DNA from: Candidatus Aphodenecus pullistercoris
GTDB lineage: Bacteria > Spirochaetota > Spirochaetia > Sphaerochaetales > Sphaerochaetaceae
DNA length: 64,000 nt
Direction: 5' to 3'
Assembly: GCA_017694495.1 (NCBI GenBank)
Contig: JADIMU010000040.1
Span: forward strand, 1 to 64,000
Shown: positions 9,856-19,449 of the stretch, piece by piece
Numbering within the stretch: the first letter of the stretch is position 1
Layout of the letters: each line of letters starts with the position of its first letter
Notes under the pieces: generated by a model
Databases searched by the model: none
Told to the model about the DNA's origin: nothing
What the model saw: the letters and a program-made list of their open reading frames with translations, nothing else
Made by a program: the position numbers and the translations under genes

Positions 9856-10734
9856 TCATCCTTTGACGGATCCTACAATCATACCTTTGATGAAGTACTT
9901 CTGCAGGAACGGGTACAGGCATACAATAGGAATCAGCGAGAGCACAAGCGCCGCCATCTTCATCGTCTCCGTATGGACGACGACACCGATGGCCTGCTCC
10001 ATGTCCGGAGTCTGACCGCTATTGAGGATGGTCTGCAGAAGATACTGGAGGACGTAGAGGCTCTGGTCGGAAACATAGAGCATGTTGTCCATCCAGGAGT
10101 TCCAATGCTGCACGCAATACCACAGAGCGATCGTCGCGATGACGGGCGTCGCCAAGGGCAGATAGATCTTCAGCAGAATTGTGAAGTTGGATGCTCCGTC
10201 GATCTTGGCAGACTCCTCGAGCGCATCGGGAATCGTCATGAAGAAGTTGCGGGTGATGATCAGGGCGAAGCCTGTGACCATGCACGGCAGCAGATATACA
10301 AGGAAGTTGTTCAGCAGACCCAGATTCTTGATCAGAAGGTAGGTAGGAATCATGCCACCGGAGAAGTACATCGTGAAGACGATGAAGAGCATGATGCCTT
10401 TGCGGTGCGGCAGTTTCGTCTTGGACAGCGGGTATGCCGTCAGGACAGTGACCGACACGCTGAGGGCCGTTCCCAGCACCGCCCTGATGATCGTGTTCAG
10501 ATAGCTGTGCCAGAAGTTGTCGTCAGACATGATCTTCGTGTATCCGGAGAAGTCGAACTCGTGTGGAATGAGGTGGAAGCCGTTCCTGTTGACGACAGAG
10601 GCTGGACTCATCGAAATCGTTATGACCTGCATGAAGGGAAGTATGATGGACAGCGCGACGACTATCGCGATGGCGTAGACGATGAAGTCGACGACATGGT
10701 CCTCCCTCGTCTTTCTTATCCTGTTCTTTGCCAT
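9856..10734 (-). CDS. ABC transporter permease, LplC/YtcP-like carbohydrate uptake family
   Basis: Multi-TM; EESAKIDGASNFTILLKIYLPLATPVIATIALW EAA-loop; C-terminal FIKGMIVGSVKG. Confidence 0.92.
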   Translation of the reverse strand: MAKNRIRKTREDHVVDFIVYAIAIVVALSIILPFMQVITISMSPASVVNRNGFHLIPHEFDFSGYTKIMSDDNFWHSYLNTIIRAVLGTALSVSVTVLTAYPLSKTKLPHRKGIMLFIVFTMYFSGGMIPTYLLIKNLGLLNNFLVYLLPCMVTGFALIITRNFFMTIPDALEESAKIDGASNFTILLKIYLPLATPVIATIALWYCVQHWNSWMDNMLYVSDQSLYVLQYLLQTILNSGQTPDMEQAIGVVVHTETMKMAALVLSLIPIVCLYPFLQKYFIKGMIVGSVKG

Positions 10735-10746
10735 TGCGGGACCTCC

Positions 10747-11673
10747 TCACCACAGTCCATAGTCGCTGGTCTTCCTCGCAATCGTGTTGGTGAGGATGAC
10801 CAGGATGAACGAGATCGTGTTCTTGAACAGGTCGACGGCAGTCGTGAAGCTGTACTGCATGTTGAGGATTCCCATCCTGTACACGAACGTAGAGATGACA
10901 TCGCCGACTCCATAGGTGGTCGGAGTCAGGAAGTTGTAGACCTGCTGGAAGCTGTCGTTCAGTATCTTGCCCGACTCCATGATGAACATGACAGTGATGA
11001 TTGGCATGATTGCAGGAAGCGTAACATGGATGATCTGCTTGATGCGCCCTGCTCCATCCATCTCGGCTGCCTCATAGAGGGCCGGATCGACGTTGGTGAT
11101 CGCGGCGAGGTAGACGATCGAGCCCCAGCCCACGGACTTCCACATGTCGGTCAGCACCAGAACGGACCTGAAGTACTTCGGGTCGGCTACGAAGAAGATC
11201 GGCTCGAGTCCCATGTTCTTGAGGATGATGTTGATCGGCCCCCTCGAAGGTGAGAGGAACTCCAGGAAGATGCCGGAGACGACGACCCACGATATGAAAT
11301 GGGGAAGATAGGATATGGACTGCACGACCTTCTTGAAGCCGTGGCATTTTATCTCGTTGAGCGCCAGACAGAAGATTATTGGCGCGGGAAAGCAGATCAG
11401 CAGCTTGTAGAGGCTGATGATGAGGGTGTTCTTCAGGACGGACAGGAAGAACGGATTGGTGAATAGTTCCTTGAAGTGTTTCAAGCCTACGAACTCGCTT
11501 CCGGAAATGCCCTTGAGCGGGTAGAAGTCCTGGAATGCGATGACGAGCCCATACATCGGGCCATAGCAGAATACGAGGAAGAACAGTATGCCAGGGATGA
11601 GCATCAGATAATGCTCCCTGTAGTTCCATGTCGGACTTTTCCTGCTCCTCGCCAGTTTGTCTTTGCTCATCAA
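10747..11673 (-). CDS. ABC transporter permease, LplB-like
   Basis: YREHYLMLIPGILFFLVFCYGPMYGLVIAFQDF; YEAAEMDGAGRIKQIIHVTLPAIMPI. Confidence 0.92.
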   Translation of the reverse strand: MMSKDKLARSRKSPTWNYREHYLMLIPGILFFLVFCYGPMYGLVIAFQDFYPLKGISGSEFVGLKHFKELFTNPFFLSVLKNTLIISLYKLLICFPAPIIFCLALNEIKCHGFKKVVQSISYLPHFISWVVVSGIFLEFLSPSRGPINIILKNMGLEPIFFVADPKYFRSVLVLTDMWKSVGWGSIVYLAAITNVDPALYEAAEMDGAGRIKQIIHVTLPAIMPIITVMFIMESGKILNDSFQQVYNFLTPTTYGVGDVISTFVYRMGILNMQYSFTTAVDLFKNTISFILVILTNTIARKTSDYGLW

Positions 11674-11687
11674 TAATCCTCCTCAAA

Positions 11688-11713
11688 GCATCCTCCCCCG
11701 CAGGAGAGGATGC
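11688..11713 (-). promoter_or_regulatory. Intercistronic hairpin between solute-binding protein and permease genes
   Basis: GCATCCTC...GAGGATGC 8-bp stem in the 52-nt gap after the SBP stop codon. Confidence 0.5.
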
Positions 11714-11725
11714 AAATGGGACTTG

Positions 11726-13294
11726 TCACATAGTGGCCTTCGCAGCCTGAAGCTCCTGGACTTTCTGCTCGGCAGCAGCGCCTCCGGCAGCCTTGAACTG
11801 CTCGACGAAGGTGTCGAAGTAGTCGATTGGCTTGGCTCCGGTGATCATGTCGAAGAAGGCCTGCTCGGTCAGAGTGTCGAGTGTCGCAATCACGCTCGAG
11901 TACTCCTCGCAAGCCGGTACATTGTACCTCCAGTAGCCGTTTCCGGTGACGGAGTGACCGAAGGCGGTCTTGGTCGCATCGACATTCTCAGCGAAGTAGG
12001 ATGTGCTGCCGAAATCGACCTGGAGGACACCCTCCTGGCGGAGCTCGGTTCCTTCCATCAGGCGTACGTTGCCGTACTCGGTGCTGGCGAAGTGCCTGCC
12101 CTCGATGCCGTAGTTGACGAGCCTCGCGTAGTCAGGATCGCTGTAGTAGGCGTCGAGCATGGCCAGGAAGGCATCAACCTTCCTCGGATCCGAGGCGCAC
12201 TTTGTCGTGATGACGGTGAGCCTTCCCGTCTTGTTCCAGCCCTCGGTGCCGGACTTTCCGTCAGGTCCGATCGGAGCGGGTCCGAATACGATGTCTCCAT
12301 CAGGGTTGAGGGCCTTGAACTCCTTCATGCAGATTCCCCAGTTTCCAGGGTCGCTCGTGTCCGCACTTGCCGTCAGGTAATGGTAGGGCTGGGCACAGGT
12401 GACACCAATCTGTCCATTCATGAAGGAATGGGAAAGCCACTGATAACCGCCATGGTTCTCGCCTGTGATGAACTCCTTGTCGATGAGGCCCTTGTCATAC
12501 CAGTCGTGGAGCAGAGCCAGCACTTCCTTGGCCTCCGGCCTGATGTATGGGAAGAATGGGACGCCATCCTCGCCCAGCTGCATCTCCTCGACCTTGAAGC
12601 CGGGATTTCCACCGGTGACGCAGCGCAGTCCATAGGCGCCGAAGATGGCGTTGAAAGTCCTTTCGGCCATACCGGCCGTATCCCTTTTGCCGTCGCCATC
12701 GGGATCCTGCTCGACAAAGGCTGTGAGCACTGCCTCGAACTCCTCAAGCGTCGTAGGAACCTCAAGGCCAAGATTGTCCAGCCAGTCCTTCCTCCAGATC
12801 ACGGCCATCGGAACCTGCTCCATCGGATTCGCTACGCCATAGTTCTTGCCGTTGTACGTCATTGTGTTCCACAGATCGTTGTTCACGTCATGGGAATCAC
12901 AGTATGCGGCATAGTTCGGAGCCTTCTCTCTGATCAGTTCGATGGGAAGCTCAGCCACGACACCACCGTCGACAAGCTGGGCGAGCTGTGATGTATTGTC
13001 GATGACAAGCACATCAGGCATCTCACCTCCAGCAAACCTGACATTGAGGTTCTCCCAGAAATGGGCGGCGTCGACATACCAGGTCTTCAAGTCGATGTTG
13101 AACCTCTCCTCAATCATTTTGACGACATCGGCGTCGTCATTGACCTCGGCGGATGTCTGGCTCACCAGCCACTCCATCCTGACAGGTCCATCGTCCTGGG
13201 CAACCGCCTCCTCATTCGCACCGCCAGCAAAGGCGAACGTAAGGGAAACGAGCAGCATCAACGCGATTGAAAGCAACTTTTTCATCGTTGTCAT
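11726..13294 (-). CDS. ABC transporter extracellular solute-binding protein (LplA-like)
   Basis: MTTMKKLLSIALMLLVSLTFAFAGGANEE signal peptide; SBP-like body; SD AAAGGAGG. The ORF-track start at 13465 is upstream of the real start. Confidence 0.9.
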   Translation of the reverse strand: MTTMKKLLSIALMLLVSLTFAFAGGANEEAVAQDDGPVRMEWLVSQTSAEVNDDADVVKMIEERFNIDLKTWYVDAAHFWENLNVRFAGGEMPDVLVIDNTSQLAQLVDGGVVAELPIELIREKAPNYAAYCDSHDVNNDLWNTMTYNGKNYGVANPMEQVPMAVIWRKDWLDNLGLEVPTTLEEFEAVLTAFVEQDPDGDGKRDTAGMAERTFNAIFGAYGLRCVTGGNPGFKVEEMQLGEDGVPFFPYIRPEAKEVLALLHDWYDKGLIDKEFITGENHGGYQWLSHSFMNGQIGVTCAQPYHYLTASADTSDPGNWGICMKEFKALNPDGDIVFGPAPIGPDGKSGTEGWNKTGRLTVITTKCASDPRKVDAFLAMLDAYYSDPDYARLVNYGIEGRHFASTEYGNVRLMEGTELRQEGVLQVDFGSTSYFAENVDATKTAFGHSVTGNGYWRYNVPACEEYSSVIATLDTLTEQAFFDMITGAKPIDYFDTFVEQFKAAGGAAAEQKVQELQAAKATM

Positions 13295-13486
13295 CCTCCT
13301 TTTTCCGGCCTCTTTCTCGGCCAACTGTGGAAACGGTAAATCCGGCCGCAACAGGACACAATCAACAATTTTTTGCAGAATGTCATTGTTTTGCGCCAAA
13401 GCCGGACTTTCGTCCATAGAGAGGAATCGTGCGCAAAAAATTTTCTTTATGCAAAACACAATCATTGCGCCACCACGCCACAGGTT

Positions 13487-13492
13487 TAGAAT
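13487..13492 (+). promoter_or_regulatory. Putative -10 element (TAGAAT) of the heparinase operon
   Basis: CAGGTTTAGAATC, 11 nt before ATG at 13504; no SD visible. Confidence 0.4.
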
Positions 13493-13503
13493 CTTCAGTG
13501 ACT

Positions 13504-15492
13504 ATGCTCGAAGACACAAAGAAAAGAATCCTTGAATGCAATGGAGGACTGGGGGCCATTGAAAGGGGCCACAGAATCCGTGCCCTGTTCCCATCCTTGT
13601 CTGAAGAGATCGTCTCCCTGGCTGACGAGGCGATGGAGGGAATGCTCGTCCTTCCGGGCACTGGGCCTGACCTCTTCTTTGTAGGCGATCCTCCACGTTG
13701 GGAGGAGAACCCTTGCGGCGACAAGGAGTACACCTACTCGCTCAACCGCATGATCCATGTGAAGACGCTCAGCGAAGCATACAGCCTCACAGGAGACCTG
13801 CGCTATGCGCGCAAGGCCCTGGAGGAGATGCGGGACTGGATCGGCACCGTCAGCTGCCCCTCGTTGAAAAGGCCAGATGGAGAGTATGACCTCGAAGCCT
13901 TCGACCGCTGCTCTCCATGGAGGGCGCTCGAGGTCGGAATCAGGGGATACAGGACCTGGCCGATCATCATGGAACTACTGATCGACACGCCGTACTACAC
14001 GCAGGACTTCCACGAACTGGTATTGGAAAGCTGCGCCCAGCATTGCAAGGTGCTCTACGAAATCTCACCACGCCTTTGGCCTGATGCGGACCACAACCAT
14101 TACATAATGGAGAACCTTGGTCTCCTGTCCCTCACCCTACTCTTTCCTGAACTCGACAGCGACGGATCGATGCGCATGCATGCCGAAAGGGAACTGTCAC
14201 GTTGCATGAGGAACCAGGTCTCCGATGATGGAGGCCAGATTGAAGGCTGCCCATCCTACCACAATGGATCCGTATACTGGTTCTCACTGCGCAACTCGAT
14301 CTCGAGAAAGTATTCGATCGGGGTGCCTGAGGACTACACCGCACAGCTTGTCAGGATGTTTGACCACTCGATGTACGCCACACGCCCCTGCGGAGGCAAC
14401 TTTCCCTGGGGGGATAGCCACAGTGCCGACAAGGAGACGATGAGTCTGGCGGCCATCGCCTGCTACATGGCGACGGGGGAACGGCGCCATCTCCAGAGTG
14501 CAGCCTACTTCTCGACCAGACAGTCCATAGAGAAGGATATGAGGGACAATCTGTGGCGCTTTTGTGACCTTGGAAAGCTGAAGGACGACTATGAGTACGC
14601 CATCTCGCATCCGCTCAGGCCAGAACTTCCCTGCGTCGAATGGGACAGAGGACTCAAACAGGTCTACATGAGGACTGGATGGGACAGGGATGCGCTTGCA
14701 GTGATGACTGCGTGCAGGACACCAATCAAGAACAATCATGCCCACATGGATCCGGGAGGCTTCGACTTCTCGGCCTTTGGAGAGACGCTCGTGTCGGATC
14801 CCGGCATATACACTTACAAGGACGGCATCGACAGGTACCATTTCAAAAGCACGCTCTGGCACAACTGCGCGATGATCAACCACCGCGACGCCTGGCAGTA
14901 CATCGAAAGCTGGAAGTATGGACCGCAGAAGGACGGTGACATACTCACCGTCCAGCAGGACAAGAGCCACACCACTGTCATCTCCCAGCACTTGAACTAT
15001 GCCCCGGTCACTCTCAGGCGCATCCTCTCCATCGTGGATTCAAGATTCCTGCTCGTGGTCGACATCGCCGACGGCATGTCACCTGATGACACGCTGCAGT
15101 CCAACTTCCACATCGACGCGCCCCGCCTACGGCTGCTTGGCGACAACTGTATCGTCTCATGCAGACAAAGGAAAGCCGATGTCCTCATCGCATCCAGCGT
15201 GGGGAACGGAGGGCTCGAGATCCAGTCAGGCAAGATATCCACAGCCAATGATGTCTGGCATGATTCGCTGATCGCGACGTTCAACGTGAGGCCGCAGGAA
15301 GGACGTGCGGCGCATGCGGCAATCCTGGTCCCATTCAGGGCAGATGGAGACGCCATGCAGCCTGTCCCGCTTTCCCTCGACGTCGATGGAGACAGAGTTG
15401 AAGCATCACTCATCCTCGACGGCAGGTCATACACAGTCGGGACCATGAATCTGGAGACAACGGTTACCATAAAGGAGGTTCAATCAAAATGA
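13504..15492 (+). CDS. Heparinase II/III family protein (polysaccharide lyase-like), no signal peptide
   Basis: NNHAHMDPGGFDFSAFGETLVSDPGIYTYKDGIDRYHFKSTLWHNC; alpha-toroid-like N-terminal half (DADHNHYIMENLGL). Confidence 0.85.
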   Translation: MLEDTKKRILECNGGLGAIERGHRIRALFPSLSEEIVSLADEAMEGMLVLPGTGPDLFFVGDPPRWEENPCGDKEYTYSLNRMIHVKTLSEAYSLTGDLRYARKALEEMRDWIGTVSCPSLKRPDGEYDLEAFDRCSPWRALEVGIRGYRTWPIIMELLIDTPYYTQDFHELVLESCAQHCKVLYEISPRLWPDADHNHYIMENLGLLSLTLLFPELDSDGSMRMHAERELSRCMRNQVSDDGGQIEGCPSYHNGSVYWFSLRNSISRKYSIGVPEDYTAQLVRMFDHSMYATRPCGGNFPWGDSHSADKETMSLAAIACYMATGERRHLQSAAYFSTRQSIEKDMRDNLWRFCDLGKLKDDYEYAISHPLRPELPCVEWDRGLKQVYMRTGWDRDALAVMTACRTPIKNNHAHMDPGGFDFSAFGETLVSDPGIYTYKDGIDRYHFKSTLWHNCAMINHRDAWQYIESWKYGPQKDGDILTVQQDKSHTTVISQHLNYAPVTLRRILSIVDSRFLLVVDIADGMSPDDTLQSNFHIDAPRLRLLGDNCIVSCRQRKADVLIASSVGNGGLEIQSGKISTANDVWHDSLIATFNVRPQEGRAAHAAILVPFRADGDAMQPVPLSLDVDGDRVEASLILDGRSYTVGTMNLETTVTIKEVQSK

Positions 15493-17615
15493 TCATTCCA
15501 ACATTCGAGCGCGATGTCACGGATGATGACGTCTTCCAGGCCTTCGACCTTTCATGGCCTGGTCTTGAGAAGGTGGAGGCGGCCTATGGAAAGGGCGATC
15601 TCGACCTCGCGAAAAAGGAGCTTGTCGACTACATGCTCCTGAGGAAGTCCCCGAAATACTACTACGACTACAGGGCGCTTCCCCTCAGACCTATGGACAT
15701 CGACCAGACCCCATACTTCTTCCAGGCGGCCCTTGGCCTCAACGGTTCACTGAAGGAATTCTGCCTCTATGGCGCAGACAGGATGCTGGAGAACACCTAT
15801 GTCCTGCCAGGCAGGGGCCGAGGAGAGGTATACCTGGGCAAGGATATGGAGGACATGATCCACTTCGACTTCATCAAGGACCAGGGGAAGAAGCACAGAC
15901 ACTCCCTCGACATGTTCGTCAGAGGACAGCACTTCGAGTACATGGCCGTAGCCTATCATGAGACGGGTGACCTGAAGTACGTCAGGAAGTTCGAGCAGGT
16001 CCTCCAGAAGTTCTTCGAGACCTATCCCCTGCAGATCGTCGACACCTCCCCCTCGGCCAACCGCTTCCAGTTCGACGAGGACAGGGACGTCATGAGCGTC
16101 GGCTGGCTCACTCTGGTATACATCAGCCTCTTCTACACGCGGCTGGCATACGAGATTCCCTACACCCTCGCATTCGAGATCATCAAAAGGATCTGGTTCA
16201 TGGGCATACAGTTCAAGCGTTTCGAGACGGACAGCTACCGTGCCTACAACCATCATCTATGGGAAAGGGGCCTCGTCCCATTCATCCTCGCTGTGATGCT
16301 TCCAGAGATTCCACAGTTCGCTGCAATGAAGGAAAGGGGTGCGGCCATCGTCGAGCGCCATACGCTCGAGGACTTCAACAAGGCGGGAGGCTACAGCGAA
16401 CACTCCATCGCATACTGGTCCGGCGCCGCACTCGGAGAGATGACGACGAGGGGGATCATCCTGGCACGCCTGAATGGGGAGAAGCTGCTCGACGAGGAGG
16501 CTTTGGAAAGGATCAGGACATCTTTCAGGCTGCTCGCCACACTCGCCTCCCCTGGAGAGCGCTACCCCTCGATTGGCGACAACAGAGGACCGATGATCGA
16601 TCCGATACTCGGCTTGGGAGTGCTCTCCCTCGATGAGGAATGGTGCCGTAACCTGCTTGCGAAAAGACAGGGAAAGGAGTATTCGCATGACAGTCTGCCT
16701 CCCCTGTACTACGCCAACGACGAGTCCGGTTTCACCGTCCTCAGGAATGGATACGAGCGGGACAGCGACCAGATAATCATGTCGACCAAGTGTGATTGCG
16801 GCTACACGGGCCACAACCATATGGACATGCTTTCACTATGCGTCACTCTCTCCGGCCAGGAACTGATTGGGGAACCATATACGGGCAAACTCTACCACAA
16901 CATCAGGATGGGCAGCGGACAGCGAGGATACATGTACAATATGGGTTCCCACAACACTGTCCTGTGCTACGGAAACCCGATCCAGCCTGACAGGATGTAC
17001 GCGAACAAATGGGGCGTCTACAGGCCGGACAGTCCAATCGTCGCCTTCTCCCAATCCGGACAGGGCGCATACGTCAAGGCATACCACAAGGCCTACACCT
17101 TCTGCAGACACACCAGGGAGCTGGCCTACGCCAAGGACAAGGCCATCCTCGTCCGGGATTCGATCGAGCGTGGAAATAGGATGAAGGAAAGCCACATCCA
17201 GCGTTGGCATCTTATGGACGGATGTTCCGTGGTCGACAAGGGGAAAAACTACATCATCATCGAAAACGGAGGAGTGAGGGCCCTCATGCTCTGGCAAGGG
17301 GCCGACAGCCTGAAGGTTTGGAAGAATCCTGTGCTCTACCCCGAAATCTTTCCAGATGAGGATTCCGTCTTCCCGATCATTGACGCATCTTTCGCCTGTC
17401 CTGAGGAGAAGACCGCCGACAACGCGACGGCATACATCTCGCTGGCGATCATCAATGTGACGGGGCTTGATGTCGTGCAGGACAAGCTTGAGGCCGCAGG
17501 AAGACGGCTGGAAGAAGCCATGTCGTCATCATGCTGGTCGACTGTCGATGAACCGGACGACTCGCTGCCAATGGTCGGCATAGCAGCTTCGCTCTACGAT
17601 GTGCTGAGGGGATGA
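15489..17615 (+). CDS. Heparinase II/III family protein (second paralog), no signal peptide
   Basis: DCGYTGHNHMDMLSLCVTLSGQELIGEPYTG, NMGSHNTVLCYGNPIQPDRM; ATGA overlap with the preceding gene. Confidence 0.85.
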   Translation: MIIPTFERDVTDDDVFQAFDLSWPGLEKVEAAYGKGDLDLAKKELVDYMLLRKSPKYYYDYRALPLRPMDIDQTPYFFQAALGLNGSLKEFCLYGADRMLENTYVLPGRGRGEVYLGKDMEDMIHFDFIKDQGKKHRHSLDMFVRGQHFEYMAVAYHETGDLKYVRKFEQVLQKFFETYPLQIVDTSPSANRFQFDEDRDVMSVGWLTLVYISLFYTRLAYEIPYTLAFEIIKRIWFMGIQFKRFETDSYRAYNHHLWERGLVPFILAVMLPEIPQFAAMKERGAAIVERHTLEDFNKAGGYSEHSIAYWSGAALGEMTTRGIILARLNGEKLLDEEALERIRTSFRLLATLASPGERYPSIGDNRGPMIDPILGLGVLSLDEEWCRNLLAKRQGKEYSHDSLPPLYYANDESGFTVLRNGYERDSDQIIMSTKCDCGYTGHNHMDMLSLCVTLSGQELIGEPYTGKLYHNIRMGSGQRGYMYNMGSHNTVLCYGNPIQPDRMYANKWGVYRPDSPIVAFSQSGQGAYVKAYHKAYTFCRHTRELAYAKDKAILVRDSIERGNRMKESHIQRWHLMDGCSVVDKGKNYIIIENGGVRALMLWQGADSLKVWKNPVLYPEIFPDEDSVFPIIDASFACPEEKTADNATAYISLAIINVTGLDVVQDKLEAAGRRLEEAMSSSCWSTVDEPDDSLPMVGIAASLYDVLRG

Positions 17616-17628
17616 GTGCATGAACTGC

Positions 17629-17653
17629 GCCCCCATGCCGTGTGCGTGGGGGC
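17629..17653 (+). terminator. Terminator-like hairpin after the heparinase pair
   Basis: GCCCCCA-tgccgtgtgcg-TGGGGGC followed by ATTTC. Confidence 0.55.
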
Positions 17654-18045
17654 ATTTCAATGTCAGACATAGGAAGTGGCTGCAAGCTGCTGATGTCGCC
17701 TTGTTCCAAAACTGGAGAGGAACGTGCTCTCGTCATGGAGCTTCATTCCCATGAGGCTCGACTGAATGGTGTGCACAGAACGACCGGAGGAAGGCGCATA
17801 CCCCGAAGCGCTGATCCGAAGATGCCATCAACCCATGAAGACCGGAAAAGCACCTAGGTCTGACCTCATCGAACAATATATAGAATGGATTTTATTACCT
17901 TATTCAGAACTATATTATGTTCAGATAGATTAATTGCACTTTTTTGCATATGTCAGAAGCCTTGTCCATCATCATGCCCAAGTGATACATGTCGATTGAT
18001 GGTCATGGAGAACTGCACAGACTACGGTCGGGAAATCGACAGCCG

Positions 18046-19449
18046 CTAGGCCTCTGGCGCCGCAGGACCCGTGTGCCTATGGTAACCAATGCTGTGGCTC
18101 CTCCAGCGGGGGTCGACCTGGACCTTGAGGCTGAGGAAGGGGTCGCCTGTGCGTGCAAGGTAGGCTTCGAAGACGGAGCGCAGCCGCACAAGGTCCTGGC
18201 TGTCGCTCTTTGCAAGATTGCGCGTCTCGTAGGGATCCGCCTCCAGGTCATAGAGCTCCTCGCCATCGCCCTCGAGGTAGCGTATGTACTTCCATTTGCC
18301 GCAGCGTATCATCCTTCCTGGCGATATCGTGTAGCCCCACTCCGTGTACCACTCGCTCGATACGATGTCATGGCTGGGTACGTCACAGCCGTCGACAGCT
18401 CGGGAGAAGTCCAGTCCATCAAGATCGGCAGGCAAGGGAAGATGTGCGAGGGAAGCGACTGTCGGGAAGAGGTCAATGAGGCTGTACAGCCCACCAAGAC
18501 GAGTCCCCTTGGCCTTCACGCCAGGGCCTGAGATGATCAATGGCACCCTGGTCGGCTCCTCGTAGAGCGTCACCTGCTTCGTCACGCTGCCCCGTGCTGT
18601 CAGATTGTCGCCATGGTCGCTTGTGAGGATGACGAGGCTCTCGTCCGTCATGAGGCCCTTTGCCTTCCAGGCGTCGAGCACGCGGCTGACGTCAGCCAGC
18701 GCCCTGTCGAGGTAGAAGCGGTAGGCGGCCAGGTAGCATGAATAGTCGCGTCGGCTCCAGCCGGCCACCTGACTCTGACGCACATGGCTACAGCAGAGGT
18801 ACTGGACAGGCAGGGGGCGGGATGCGATGTCGTCGAAGTCGAAGTTTGGCGGAAGCGGCACCAGCTCATCATCCCTGACCGGGACCTTGACGCAATCCCT
18901 GTTCAGCCCGACCCATGCGCAGATGTTGTGGGGGTTGATCAGGTCGACGACCATGAAGAGTGGCCTCTCGTCATCGCGTCCATCAAGGTAGCTTATGGCA
19001 TCAGAAACGGTATAGGCGTCAGCGTATGTATCATCGGTGAACGGGAAGCGTGGATCCGTGTCCTCAACGTGGAGGCGCCCTCTCTCGTCTCCACATGTGA
19101 AGCCCTGGAGGGCGCCTGCGTCATGCTTCTTTCCGAAGTGCCTCGCCTCCCATCCATTCCCGCTGAAGAGGCGGCCCAGGGCGGGACGGTCCGCATCAAG
19201 CGGCGTTACAGGGCACTTGCGTCCATTGGACCAGACCCGGTTGCGGTGCGGCAGCTGGCCGCTCCATAGGCTGGCCCTGGAAGGTTGGCATAGGGGAAAG
19301 GCACAGTGGACGTCCTCGACCAGCACACCGTCCTCGGCCATGTTGGTGAGGACGGGACTGGAGAAGGGTCCACCGTAGAGGCTGAGCGCCCTCGCGCTCA
19401 GCTGGTCCAGGACGAAAAGGAGTATGTTCCTCACCAGTAGGGGTCCCAT
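18046..19449 (-). CDS. Arylsulfatase-family sulfatase (Cys type)
   Basis: NILLFVLDQLSARALSLYGGP; CAFPLCQPSRASLWSGQ; TSDHGDNLTARG. Confidence 0.92.
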   Translation of the reverse strand: MGPLLVRNILLFVLDQLSARALSLYGGPFSSPVLTNMAEDGVLVEDVHCAFPLCQPSRASLWSGQLPHRNRVWSNGRKCPVTPLDADRPALGRLFSGNGWEARHFGKKHDAGALQGFTCGDERGRLHVEDTDPRFPFTDDTYADAYTVSDAISYLDGRDDERPLFMVVDLINPHNICAWVGLNRDCVKVPVRDDELVPLPPNFDFDDIASRPLPVQYLCCSHVRQSQVAGWSRRDYSCYLAAYRFYLDRALADVSRVLDAWKAKGLMTDESLVILTSDHGDNLTARGSVTKQVTLYEEPTRVPLIISGPGVKAKGTRLGGLYSLIDLFPTVASLAHLPLPADLDGLDFSRAVDGCDVPSHDIVSSEWYTEWGYTISPGRMIRCGKWKYIRYLEGDGEELYDLEADPYETRNLAKSDSQDLVRLRSVFEAYLARTGDPFLSLKVQVDPRWRSHSIGYHRHTGPAAPEA

